Below are positions 8,398 to 16,770 of a stretch of 28,727 bases of DNA, in pieces. The DNA is from Prorocentrum cordatum. Its lineage: Eukaryota; Sar; Dinophyceae; Prorocentrales; Prorocentraceae. The DNA lies in contig CAUYUJ010010393.1 in assembly GCA_963575745.1 (NCBI GenBank), positions 1-28,727 on the forward strand, in the 5' to 3' direction. Under the pieces are notes generated by a model. It did no database searches. It saw nothing but the letters and a program-made list of their open reading frames with translations, and was not told where the DNA came from. Every line of letters starts with the position of its first letter. The first letter of the stretch is position 1. A program made the translations under genes and the position numbers.

Positions 8398-8705
8398 CAT
8401 TCGGCGGAGAGCCGTGAGCTCGTTCGGCGTGCAACCGATCTGCTTCCCGATCATCAGTTTTGACCCCGCTCGGCCGCGCCGAACTGGCTCACTGAGCTCG
8501 TCCGGCCGCCGAACCGGCTCAGAACTCATCAAAACGCAGCCGCCGAATCGGCTCACTTTGAGATTTCCTCGCTGCCGAATGGACGTGAGACCGTTCGGCG
8601 GGGGTGCCCCAGTCGGCGAAGCCCACCCCTGCCAATGGAAAAGCATTGTCTTTCAGAAGCTCGCCGAAGCGGCTCCTCTTAAGACGCCGAACCGGCTCAA
8701 TGGAC
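8398..8705. repeat. Cluster of TGAGCCGGTTCGGCG-type motifs, right flank
   Basis: At least five reverse-oriented copies (CGCCGAACCGGCTCA and variants near 8477, 8505, 8540, 8670 and 8686) plus forward copies such as GTGAGCTCGTTCGGCG and GTGAGACCGTTCGGCG. Reverse copies dominate here, whereas forward copies dominate at 4395-4700. The two flanks of the giant inverted repeat are therefore themselves roughly inverted. Confidence 0.65.
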
Positions 8706-8734
8706 AACCCGTGGGCAGCAGCTGCCGGGCACGA

Positions 8735-8879
8735 CGGGGGGGGCTGCAGGAAGTCTGCCGCGCGCGGCCCGCGGCGGCCCTGCCGCTGCAGGCGCCTGCC
8801 TCGATCCGTGCGCGGTGCGCGCACGTCGAGGCGCCGGGAGAGGCAGCTGCGTGAGCTGATTCGCGGACCCCGAATCAGC
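8735..8879 (+). repeat. Family H repeat, copy 1
   Basis: Contains GAAGTCTGCCGCG, then CGAGGCGCCGGGAGAGGCAG and GTGAGCTGATTCGCGGACCCC. The same order recurs at 11180-11292 with substitutions. The right end includes an inverted pair GCTGATTCG / CGAATCAGC. TGAGCTGATTCGCGGACCCC (8852-8871) is repeated exactly at 9057-9076, on the other side of a GGA array. Confidence 0.6.
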
Positions 8880-9043
8880 GGAGGAGGGGGGAGGAGGAGG
8901 GAGGAGGAGGGAGGAGGAGGGAGGAGGAGGAGGGAGGAAGAGGGAGGAGGAGGAGGGAGGAGGAGGAGGGAGGAGGGAGGAAGAGGGAGGAGGAGGGAGG
9001 AGGAGGAGGAGGAGGAGGAGGAGGAGGAGGAGGAGGAGGAGGA
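8878..9043 (+). repeat. GGA triplet array between 20-bp direct repeats
   Basis: About 165 bp of GGA/GGGA with AAG interruptions, becoming pure GGA from about 8998. It is bracketed by the identical 20-mers at 8852-8871 and 9057-9076. The array may have expanded inside a short duplication. The following 9080-9260 holds no supported gene. Confidence 0.9.
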
Positions 9044-9262
9044 GCTGATGAGCTCATGAGCTGATTCGCGGACCCCCCCCCCGGTTCCCAGACTTCTCCG
9101 TCGCGGCCGCAAGCGGAGGCGCAGGCGGCGTCTACCGCAGCGCGCGAACTAACGGCCGCCGAAACTGCCGCCGGGGGACGCCGAGGAGCGACGCCGGGGA
9201 CTGAAGGCAGAGCTGCAAGAGGTGCCAGGTGTGCCAGGCGGCTGAAGCCCAGTTCTCATGCA

Positions 9263-9446
9263 GGCCCCCGACGTCAGGATTTTCTCGTGGCGTCGACGCC
9301 CAGAGGTCTCGACGCCTTCCCCAGGACGGGCTCTTCGCCCTGAGTCGTTCTTTCCCGGCCCGCGAGGGCCGGGGAGGGCCCCCAGAGGCCGACAAGAGCG
9401 AAAGACCTCCCGTCGTGATTCTTGCCATTGCCCGAGGGGGTCTGGG
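9263..9446 (-). mobile_element. Family A short inverted-repeat element, copy 5 (reverse)
   Basis: Reverse-oriented copy beginning CCCCCGACGTCAGGATTTTC, with CCCAGAGGCCGACAAGAGCG and CCTCCCGTCGTGATTCTTG inside, and ending GAGGGGGTCTGGG at 9446. The words CCCGAGGGGGTCTGGG are repeated immediately downstream (to 9474), so the right terminus is duplicated. The left terminus lacks a clear CCCAGA. Confidence 0.7.
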
Positions 9447-9571
9447 TGTGCCCGCCCCCCCGAGGGGGTCTGGGCGTGTCCGGCCCGAGCGGTGGTGCCT
9501 GCTCCCCCGGCCAGCGTGGGCTGGGCTCCCGGCCACGTGCTTCCGGGGCAGCGATGGGGGGGAGGCGTATA

Positions 9572-9735
9572 TTCAGGAGGGGAAAAAACACACAGACACA
9601 ATTAATCGTCGATTCCACAGAAAATATGGGAAAATATCGGAATTGGGCGGGAAGACAAAAACCCAGAAAATATGGGAAAATATGGGGCATCTTTTTATTT
9701 GTGTAAATTTATTTGTGTGTCCCAGGGGCCCTTCA
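9572..9735 (+). mobile_element. Family D AT-rich interspersed repeat, copy 1
   Basis: An AT-rich island in GC-rich DNA that begins ATTCAGGAGGGGAAAAAACA. It contains CACAATTAATCGTCGATTCC, two AAAATATGGGAAAATAT blocks separated by GGGAAGACAAAAACCCAG, then ATTTATTTGTGTGTCC and GGGGCCCTTCA. The copy at 18750-18917 has the same order. No inverted termini and no coding capacity were seen; a SINE-like or other non-autonomous element is possible. Confidence 0.75.
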
Positions 9736-9750
9736 TATATGGGGGGGGGG

Positions 9751-9800
9751 ACGCATCGACCCCCAATCGCCCATGGATCGCCGATAGGTGCCCGAAGCCG
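9751..9800 (+). repeat. Family E repeat, copy 2
   Basis: Matches 318-368 (core CGCATCGACCCCCAATCGCC). It lies directly after the family D element and the G-run at 9741-9750. Confidence 0.5.
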
Positions 9801-9906
9801 ATAGCCCCAGCCTGCCCGGGAAGGTGCGGGTCCACCGTCGGGGGCACGTCGTCGCCGACAGACCTCGGCGATGCATCGCCGCTTCCAGGTCGAGGCGTCT
9901 CCCCCC

Positions 9907-9963
9907 TGCTCCTCCTCCTCCTCCTCCTCCTCCTCCTCCTCCTCCTCCTCCTCCTCCTCCTCC
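9907..9963 (+). repeat. CCT triplet array
   Basis: About 57 bp of uninterrupted (CTC)n about 30 bp upstream of a family A element. The repeat explains the poly-Leu and poly-Pro readings. Confidence 0.95.
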
Positions 9964-9994
9964 GATCGTTGCCCCGCAGTGCCTGCGAGGCGGA

Positions 9995-10181
9995 CCCAGA
10001 CCCCCGACGTCATGAATTTTTCATGACGTCGACCCGCAAGGGTCTGGACCCATTCCCCGGGACCGGTTCTTCGTCCTCGAGTCGTTTTCTGACGGCCCCG
10101 GAGACCGGCAAGGGCCCCCAGAGGCCGAAAATAGCGCAAAACCACCCGTCGTGATTTTTTCATAACTGGAGGGGGTCTGGG
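9995..10181 (-). mobile_element. Family A short inverted-repeat element, copy 6 (best preserved, - strand)
   Basis: A 187-bp element with perfect 11-bp inverted termini, CCCAGACCCCC (9995-10005) and GGGGGTCTGGG (10171-10181). The near-palindrome GTCATGAATTTTTCATGAC lies next to the left end and CACCCGTCGTGATTTTTTCA near the right end. It is the reverse complement of 3738-3922 with scattered substitutions. No clear target duplication is visible. Confidence 0.85.
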
Positions 10182-10309
10182 GGGCGCGCACGCGGGGCAG
10201 GAGCGCCGTGAGCCTCGCTGCGAGAGCGCGTGCGCCGCGCGAGCCCTGCTCGCGGGGGGCTGCGGGATGCTGCAGGGCCGGGGGCCTCGCCCGTGCGCGA
10301 GCAGGGTCT

Positions 10310-10530
10310 GCCCCCTCCTCCTCTCTTGTCCTCCTCCTCCACCTCCTCCTCCCCTCCTCGCTCCTCCTCCTCCCCTCCTCCTCCCTCCTCCACCTCCCCC
10401 TCCTCCTCTCCTGTCCTCCTCTCCTCCACTTTCCCTCCCTCGCTCCTCACTCCTACCTCCTGCCTCCCACCCTCCTCCTCCTCCTCCTCCTCATCCTCCT
10501 ATTCCTCCTCCTTCTCCTCCTCCCCCTCCT
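10310..10530 (+). repeat. Degenerate CCT/CTC polypyrimidine array
   Basis: About 220 bp of C/T-only sequence based on CCT with CCC and TTC variants. Its composition explains all Pro/Ser/Leu-rich frames here. The adjoining 10182-10310 shows no gene. Confidence 0.9.
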
Positions 10531-10604
10531 CTTCCTTTCTCCTCTCTCATCCCTCATCTCTCCATCTCCCGCGCTCCTCTCTGGTCGTGCGAAAGGGTTG
10601 GATC

Positions 10605-10793
10605 CCCAGACATGACCGCGTCGTCAAAAACAAATTAGGAAGGGAGGTCTTACGCCATTTTCGGCCTCTTAGGGCCCTTACCCGCCCTCGTGACCGTGAA
10701 AAGACGACTGAGGACGAAAAACCGGTCCTGGGAAGGGGTCGCGAGCTTTGGGGATAGACGTCATGAAACAATCATGACGTCAGGGGTCTGAGT
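10605..10793 (+). mobile_element. Family A short inverted-repeat element, copy 7
   Basis: Starts CCCAGACATGACCGCGTCGT and ends CATGACGTCAGGGGTCTGAG, with the core GGACGAAAAACCGGTCC. The sequence CCCGCGCTCC, followed by TTTC/CTCT and GGTCG, occurs just before this copy, just after it, and on both sides of copy 8. The element therefore seems to have been duplicated in tandem together with a flanking block. Confidence 0.8.
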
Positions 10794-11028
10794 CCCGCGC
10801 TCTTTTCGGGGGACCGTAAGACTCGAGTAAGCTTGGACTCGGGTTGACCGACGTTGTCTGACGAGCGCGTCCTGGATTTTGACGGTCCAGTGTTCGTGGG
10901 ATGTTTGGGATGTTTGCAGCGGGAGCTCGCGTCAAACTTCAGACTGGGTCGCGTCATTTTTACAATGGCCCCTTCCAGGCCAATCCGAGTCCCCCGTACC
11001 CGAGTCTTACTTCTCCCGCGCTCCTTTC

Positions 11029-11137
11029 TGGTCGGGATCGTGAAACAACGGCTGAGGACGAAAAACCGGTCCCAGGGAAGGGGTCGAGACCCCTGGGGAT
11101 CGACGACATGAAGAAATCATGATGTCAGAGATCTGGG
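11029..11137 (+). mobile_element. Family A short inverted-repeat element, copy 8 (left part missing)
   Basis: Begins in the middle of the family consensus (CGGGATCGTGAAACAACGGC), continues through GGACGAAAAACCGGTCCC, and ends CATGATGTCAGAGATCTGGGA. The left 70 bp are absent. The CCCGCGCTCCTTTC block precedes and follows it, as with copy 7. The interval 10794-11028 shows nothing recognisable. Confidence 0.7.
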
Positions 11138-11179
11138 ACCCGCGCTCCTTTCGGGTCGGGCGGAAGAGTTGGACAGGGA

Positions 11180-11292
11180 AGGGGGGAGGGGGTGCGAAGT
11201 CTGCTGCGTGCAGGGGGGGGGGCTTTCCTCGACACGTTGGCGCCGGGAGGCGCGGTGAAAGGCAGCTGAGCGGGCTGGTTCGCTGACACCCC
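11180..11292 (+). repeat. Family H repeat, copy 2
   Basis: Carries GAAGTCTGCTGCG, GGCGCCGGGAGGCG, GGCAGCTGAGCGGGCTG and TTCGCTGACACCCC in the same order as 8735-8871. It is more diverged and lacks the adjacent GGA array. Positions 11293-11655 show no supported gene. Confidence 0.5.
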
Positions 11293-11659
11293 TTTTGTTG
11301 GCTCCATGTTTTGTCCGACCCGGTTCTTCGAGAGGTGGGAGATTCGGCGGATCGGAGATGGGGCCCATTGAGCACGAGTGGCCTACAACAGTGAAGGTGA
11401 AGCTTGGGATCCTTCGAGCCCCATCCCTGTCGACCCCGTTTTTGAACCGCCGAGAGATGGAGGAGCAGGAGCAGGAGGATAAGGAGAGAGCCTTGGTGGT
11501 GCGCACGCAAGCCGGGCGCTTTGAGCGCTGGTTCTTGCCCAGGGCAAGACGCTCGGCGAAGAATAAGGCAGCAGCACGGCTGCGACCGTTGGTCTGCTCT
11601 GCGGGGTCAACGTGCTGAGTGTTTGTTCCTGGCCCTCCCGTGCTCGGTCCTCGCTGTGC

Positions 11660-11708
11660 TTCTCCTCCTCCTCCTCCTCCTCCTCCTTCTCCTCCTCCTC
11701 CTCCTCGA
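11660..11708 (+). repeat. CCT triplet array
   Basis: About 49 bp of (CTC)n with one TTC interruption. The minus strand reads as poly-Glu. Confidence 0.95.
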
Positions 11709-11828
11709 GCGCCAAGAGAGGTCGCGACGCCACCACACACCTACGCCCGCAGAGCTCGACGAGCAGCGGCACGACCCGGTAGCAGACCATCCGCGAACGC
11801 TGGGCAGCCAGCCCGCCCCGGCGCCAGC

Positions 11829-12239
11829 TCAGCCCGCCGCCGCGGCGCCTAGCCCAGCGGCCCGGGCAGCGCGGTCACCGCCGAGGGCGGTGCGCAGCTG
11901 CCGCGCCGTCGCCCGCTGCAGGGCGACGCTGAGCTCGGCGCCCCAGCGCTGCGCCAGGGCGCTGGCGACCGCAGCGGCCCGGTCTTCGTCCACAAGCTGC
12001 GCCTGGTCGCGGGCGAGCTGGCGGAGGTGCTGCAGCGCCGCCCTGCCGTGCCGCCCGCCTGACTCTAAGGCGAGCGGCAGCAGCGGCCAGGGGCAGTTGG
12101 CGCCCGCGGGGTAGCGGCGCCGCTTGTCGGCCTCGGCCACCGCGGCAACGGCGCCGTCGTGCCGGGCCGCGGCTTCCAGCGCTTCCGCGTCGCCCGGCAC
12201 GGCGTAGCGGACCGTCACGTCGATGAAGAGACGTGGGCA
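11829..12239 (-). pseudogene. Fragment resembling the C-terminal region of a retroelement polyprotein
   Basis: On the minus strand an open segment reads RLFIDVTVRYAVPGD, then AEADKRRRYPAG, PLALESGGRHGRAAL and LRQLARDQAQ, followed by an Ala/Arg-rich end with a stop near 11829. The order 'D-V-T-V-R', 'A-E-x-x-K-R-x-x-Y-P', 'E-x-x-G-R-x-G-x-x-A' is what I associate with the region after the reverse transcriptase in non-LTR-type elements, where it lies C-terminal to the polymerase. This recognition is from general pattern, not from a search. No reverse transcriptase motif (such as YxDD) is present; upstream on this strand the frame runs straight into the GGA array at 12249, so the element is cut off. 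Codon third positions are strongly GC. It could alternatively be the end of a host gene. Confidence 0.45.
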
Positions 12240-12248
12240 GCCCGCATG

Positions 12249-12437
12249 CTCCTCCTCCTCCTCCTCCTCCTCCTCCTCGTGGTCCTCCTGCTCCTCCTCC
12301 TCCTCCTCCTCCTCCTCCTCCTTCTCCTTCTCCTCCTCCTCCTCCTCCTCCTCCTCCTCCTCCTTCTCCTGCTCCTCCTTCTTTTCCTCCTCCTCGTCCT
12401 CCTCCTCGTCCTCCTCCTCCTCCTTCTCCTCCTCCTT
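12249..12437 (+). repeat. CCT triplet array
   Basis: About 190 bp of (CTC)n with TTC, GTC and TGC interruptions. It abuts the coding-like minus-strand fragment that ends at 12239. Confidence 0.95.
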
Positions 12438-12659
12438 TGTTGCCCCCTCACAGGGGTGGTGGCCTGCCTCGTTGCCCTCTCACGTGGATGGTGCCCTGCT
12501 GTGGATCGGATCCGCGCTCCTGTCGGTTGCTGGCCATCTCTCCTTGCACTCCGCGCTCCGCGCCTCGCGCTCCCTGGGTGCTTCCTTCCCTCGCCGTGCG
12601 GGGGCGCTGCTGGGCGCGGCGGCGGTGGCCGTCGCGGGGCCCTGGGAGGTCCGGCGGGG

Positions 12660-13170
12660 AGGCGTCTGGTCCAGATGCCCTGCTCCCACTGGGTGCTGCC
12701 AGGCGTGCCAAGAGCGGCGCACTTCGCTGCGCCCCATGGGAGGTCCGCCGGAGTGGCGTCGTACTGTCACGTCCGAGCTGGGCCTTGTCCTCTCTGGGTG
12801 TTGCCAGGCATCTTTGCTTTCGGCGCTTTGCTGCGCTCACGTGGGCCAGACCTGGCCCCCCCCGTGGAGCCACCGCGGACGGCCCCGAGCTAGACCTCTC
12901 GGACGGGGCCAGGACGAGGATGAATCCGTTACAGAGCGTTCCGGAAAGCTCTCAGAGCGTTCGGGAACGCTCTGGGAAGGCCGCGGTCTCCCAGATCCGC
13001 CGGACCTCAGAGATTCTCAATGTGCATCCGTACCCGATGTTATCCTCGTCCTGGCTTCGTCTTAGCCGTGTCCTCTCTGGGTGTTGCCAGTCGTTCCTGC
13101 TTCCGCCATTTGGCTGCGCTCACGTGGGCCAGACCTCGCCTCCCCCCCCCCCCGGTGGAGCCACTAGGTG
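12660..13170 (+). repeat. Imperfect large tandem repeat, split by a family B element
   Basis: A block containing TCCTCTCTGGGTGTTGCCAG, then TGCTGCGCTCACGTGGGCCA, GACCT, a C-run and GGTGGAGCCAC occurs at about 12785-12873 and again at about 13066-13165. A more diverged copy is visible at about 12670-12750 (CACTGGGTGCTGCCAGGCGT). The family B element at 12909-13054 lies between the two best copies. Similar CGGGTGCTGCAGG words continue at 13310, 13410 and 13740. No supported protein was found in 12440-13170. Confidence 0.65.
12909..13054 (+). mobile_element. Family B short inverted-repeat element, copy 2
   Basis: Ends are inverted with respect to each other (CCAGGACGAGGATGAA on the left, TTATCCTCGTCCTGG on the right). 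The interior has CAGAGCGTTCCGGAAAGCTC and AGAGCGTTCGGGAACGCTCT, then GGCCGCGG and CAGAGATT, as in 3262-3391. The termini differ from those of copy 1 but keep mutual complementarity, which suggests that pairing has been maintained or was copied from a related subfamily. Confidence 0.7.
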
Positions 13171-13174
13171 CCCA

Positions 13175-13270
13175 GGAGGAGGAGGCGGAGGAGGAGGAGG
13201 AGGAGGAGGAGGAGGAGCAGGAGGAGGAGGAGGAGGAGGAGGAGGAGCAGGAGGAGGAGGAGGAGGAGGA
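13175..13270 (+). repeat. GGA triplet array
   Basis: About 95 bp of (GGA)n with two GCA interruptions. The flanks are G- and C-run-rich (for example at 13355 and 13470). No protein is supported from 13270 to 13518. Confidence 0.95.
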
Positions 13271-13518
13271 GAGCGGAGATCCACGCGGATGCCTTGCGGG
13301 CTGCGCCTTCCCCGGGTGCCGCCGTGCGCGCGCGGGTTGCGCTGCGCCTCCCGGGGGGGGGGGGGTCCGGCGGAGAGGGGCGCCCCATGCAGACCCGAGC
13401 CAGACCGCGCCCTCCTCGGGCGCTGCCAGTCGCGCACGTTCATCGCCGCGTGCTCGCGCCCCCCCTTTTGGGGGGGGGGGGTCAGCGGAGGGGCGCCCCG
13501 CGCAGATCCAAACGCTGC

Positions 13519-13719
13519 TCAGTCTCGCTTCGGCGATCCCCATCCCCATCGCCGTCCCCACCCCCGGCCCAGACCCCCACCATCTCATCCCCCCAGTTGG
13601 GGTTGTATGCCCTCCGAGATCGGACGGAAGCTGCCTGTATCCCCATTGAGGGGGGGTAGAACTGGACAGCGGGGCCCGGGCCGCGCGAGCGGGGATAGGG
13701 ATCGGTGAAACGATGCTCA
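13519..13719 (+). mobile_element. Family C short inverted-repeat element, copy 1
   Basis: The left arm TCAGTCTCGCTTCGGCGATC, continuing CCCATCCCC, mirrors the right arm that ends GATCGGTGAAACGATGCTCA. The interior contains CCCCCAGTTGGGGTTGTATG and TATCCCCATTGAGGGGG, as in 19099-19288. It is about 200 bp with no coding capacity. Confidence 0.7.
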
Positions 13720-13896
13720 TGCAGTCTGTCTCGCCCTCCACGGGTGCTGCAGGGCGTGCCGGGGTTCGCCACTCTTGCTGCGTCCCTGGAGCTCCAGCGG
13801 AGGGTGGTGGCTCGCGAATTCGGAGGGGGACCTCGCCCTCCCTCGGGCTGCGGGGCGGTCGTGCGCAGAATCCTGTTTCTGATCCTGCTTCCTCCG

Positions 13897-13972
13897 CTTC
13901 GTCGTCGACGTCGTCATCGTCGTCCGCGTCGCCGCCGCCGTCGTCGCCGCCGTCGTCGCCGCTGCTGTCATC
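13897..13972 (+). repeat. GTC/GCC trinucleotide tract
   Basis: A run of CGTCGTC, GCCGCCGCC and GTCGTC words, about 75 bp long. The rest of 13720-14390 contains no gene I can support. Confidence 0.8.
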
Positions 13973-14394
13973 CTCCATGTTTCTTCCACGCCATGGCTTC
14001 CTCTGTCGCTGTGGCAGGGGGTCGAGCGCCCTTTCCTGCAGTCCCTCGCTCCGGGCCAGGTTTGGGATGCTTTCACGTGTTGCAGACGGGTTGGGTGCGT
14101 CCCCGGGTAACTCCCGGGGGGGTCCGACAGGGCTGGGGACGGGCATCCTTGCAGGAGGGCCGCGGGGAGGCACCACGGCGGCCACGGCGGGCGGGGACAG
14201 GCCATGGCTCCTGTGGCTCCCGGCCAGGGTCAGACCACGGCGCCCACAGCGAGCGACGCACTCCCCGACGGGTTCGAGGGGTGAGTGGGCCCCAGGAATC
14301 ACAAGAGCGGATCCACCACTAAGCCCCAGAGAGCCCATCATGCGCCAATCTCTGAGGACTTTCGGGCCGTCCCGCCACCGTGCTTGGGCCGTGC

Positions 14395-14560
14395 AAGGGC
14401 AGCCTCTTGGAAGGCCTCTTGGGACCTCTTGGAGGCCTCTTTGGGGCATCTTGGAGGCCTCCTCGGGGCGTCTTGGAGCCTCCTTGGGGCCTCTTCTCTT
14501 AGGGCGCCTCTGGGGGGCCGCTTGGGTGCCTTCTGGCTTGCCGTGTAGGGCCCCAAAGGC
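14395..14560 (+). repeat. Degenerate CTTGGAGGCCTC short tandem repeat
   Basis: Successive variants of CCTCTTGGAGGCCTC/CTCGGGGCGTCTTGGAG with about 14-16 bp periodicity. Similar wording occurs in the 285-bp direct repeats (23290-23361) and, reversed, at 28160-28400. This suggests one low-complexity sequence class. Confidence 0.65.
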
Positions 14561-14759
14561 CAGTCGAATTCCATATTGTGGTCCCCTCTTCGGGGCTCAT
14601 GGGAGCTTTGGGGGCCCCTCTTCGGGGCTTCGGGGCCACCTCGGAGCTCTCGTTTGGGCCTCCTGGGTAGCCTTAAATCGCAAAGGCGAGGCGAAAACCA
14701 TATCAAGCATGTGTGCCAATGTGGATACAAATAGTGCGTTATTGCACTGGAGGCGACAG

Positions 14760-14984
14760 CTATGCAGTATAAGCTGTGTGGTGTAAGTTACGCCATGCAA
14801 GCTACGGAGGTGAACGCCATGCGATGTAAGCTAGGTTGTTTGAGCTAGGTCGTGAACACTGTTGTATGAGCTGGAGGTGAATGCTGTGCGGGTGTAAGCT
14901 TTGTTATGTGAGCTATGCGGTGCAAGCTATATAGTGTAAGCTAGGTCGTGCAGGCTCTGTGGTGCAAGCTGTGTGGTGCAAACT
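14760..14984 (+). repeat. Degenerate TGTAAGCTA short tandem repeat
   Basis: Roughly 15-bp units with the theme GGTGTAAGCTA / GGTGCAAGCTGTGT. It runs directly into the 74-bp minisatellite at 14985. Confidence 0.75.
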
Positions 14985-15330
14985 CAGCGCACGGGACGAC
15001 GCCCACGAGCGCCAACGAGGCGGCACGGGCGGCAACGTGGCGCAACTTCGGCAACCCCCCCCAGCGCACGGGGCGCCCACGAGGCGCAACCTCGGCACCC
15101 CCACCACCAGCGCACGGGGCGCCCACGAGCGTCAGCGAGGCGGTGCGGGCGGCAACGTGGCACATTTTCGCCCCCCCCCCCCAGCGCACGGGGCGCCCAC
15201 GAGCGCCAACGAGGCGGCACGGGCGGCAAGGTGGCACAACTTCGGCAACCCTCCCCAGCGCATGGGGCACACGCGAGCGTTCCCACGAGATGGCACGGGC
15301 GTCAATGTGGCGAAAACCCGGCAAACCCGT
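14985..15330 (+). repeat. 74-bp minisatellite, five units
   Basis: Units beginning CAGCGCACGGGGCGCCCACG start at 14985, 15062, 15108, 15182 and 15256 (spacings 77, 46, 74, 74). The second unit has an internal deletion. Each unit continues GAGGCGGCACGGGCGGCAAC then a GTGGCGCAACTTCGGCAA-type segment and a C-run. Both strands stay open across it, but the reading is repetitive. Positions 15331-15736 show nothing supported. Confidence 0.9.
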
Positions 15331-15736
15331 CCAGTTCTTCCTTCAAGGAAGCGAAGTAAGGACTCCTCAGTGCATATGTTCGGTAATTTGGTTGTGTGGG
15401 CGGGCTCACAGGACTTCAAGACGGCGCCCACGAGGCTCCCAAGCGAGCCCCAGGACTGCCCCATGGCACTATCTTGGGGCACGCTGGAAGTTCGGAGTCC
15501 TGGCAACGCTCAGGAGGCCCTTTGCAAACCCACGACCCCAGAGGAAGAACGGAGCGCGCGAGAGCGCCCAGCGAGAGTCCAGGAGTTCCGGCACTCCGGG
15601 GTCTGACCCCTCAGCGCGCCCGTGCAATCCTCAAGGCAGGGAGCCCAAAGGGACATGAGGCACGCCGCAAAGATGTGACGTCCCGGCGTGGCCGGGAACG
15701 GATACCCATGTCGTCAGACTGGGATCGACTTGGAAC

Positions 15737-15938
15737 ATGCCTCCTCCTCCTCCTTCCCCTCCTCCTCCTCCTCCTCTCCTCCTCCTCCTCCCTGCCCTCC
15801 TCCTCCGCCTCCTCCTGCTCCTCCTCCTCCTTTTTCTCCTCCTCCTCCTCCTCCTCCTCCTCCTCCTCTCCTCCTCCTCCTCCTCGCCTCCTCCTCCTCC
15901 TCCTCCTCCTCCTCCTCCCCCTCCCCCTCCCCCTCCCC
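15737..15938 (+). repeat. CCT triplet array
   Basis: About 200 bp of (CTC)n with CCC, TTT and GCC interruptions, ending in (CCCCCT)n. Positions 15939-16770 carry no supported gene; a short (TG)n is present around 16510. Confidence 0.9.
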
Positions 15939-16770
15939 TGTGGAGGCTCGGTGGCTGTGGACCACTGGCGGCGCGGAGAGTATGGGGTGGCATGGGATCG
16001 TGGGCCCGGCCTTCTGCGAATGCTCCCCGCCTCTCCGACGGCGCGGGGCGTGCGGCGTTCCGGGGGCGCTCCCCAGGGAAGAGCCCCCCTGCCTTCGACG
16101 AAGGCCGCCCCACCCCTCGCCCTGGCCCCTAGCCCTTCTTCCCCGCCGCCGAAGGCACTCCCTCCTCGGGCAGCCCCACCCCGCTCGGGTCCGCCAGTCG
16201 CACGCGGCCTCGTGGCGGCCCTCACTTGGCACCGCCGGCTTCGTATCGAGGGGCTTCGGCGGACAGGCATACGTTGGCGCTACGGTCGGACCGGGGCACC
16301 AGATCGAGGTCGGTTCGGGGAGGGCTCCCCAATGTTCTTGTGCTTGTTGGCTGATGCTCTTGTGCAGTGCGCATCCTAAAAAGGGTGCCCTTGGAGGTTC
16401 TGAGTGTTGTGGCAGGCGGAGTGCTCTTGAGGGGTACTCTTCTGTCCTTCACCGAGCGCATTCCACTACCCGCAAAAACTGCGCACTCGCAAACGTCTGA
16501 AACACGCACATGTGTGTGTGTGTGCATCGATGCGATGTCTCGTAAGTTCCCCGCGGCGGATCCGGGCCATTGGCGAGCAGTTGCTCTGCGAGTCGTGCCT
16601 GTCCAGTCTACCGCGCAGCAGGGCGTAGCGGGGCGGCCGCACGGGGGCAGCCGCGTGGAGCGATCCTGGCGCGAGCGGCGGGCAGCCCTGAGCGCCCCGC
16701 CCGCTGCGGTGGGCCAGCGCGGGGGGGGTGAGCAGCGAGCGCGGGGAGGGTGGGGGCAGGGGGGGTACCA

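Noticed and set aside
12233-14449. Long frames on both strands (469 and 491 codons)
   Set aside because: They cross triplet arrays, a family B element and a family C element; Pro/Gly/Ser-rich with no domain.
14941-15324. Minus-strand frame with repeated GRPVRWGG motifs
   Set aside because: Derived from the 74-bp minisatellite, whose spacing of 77, 46, 74 and 74 bp does not preserve frame.
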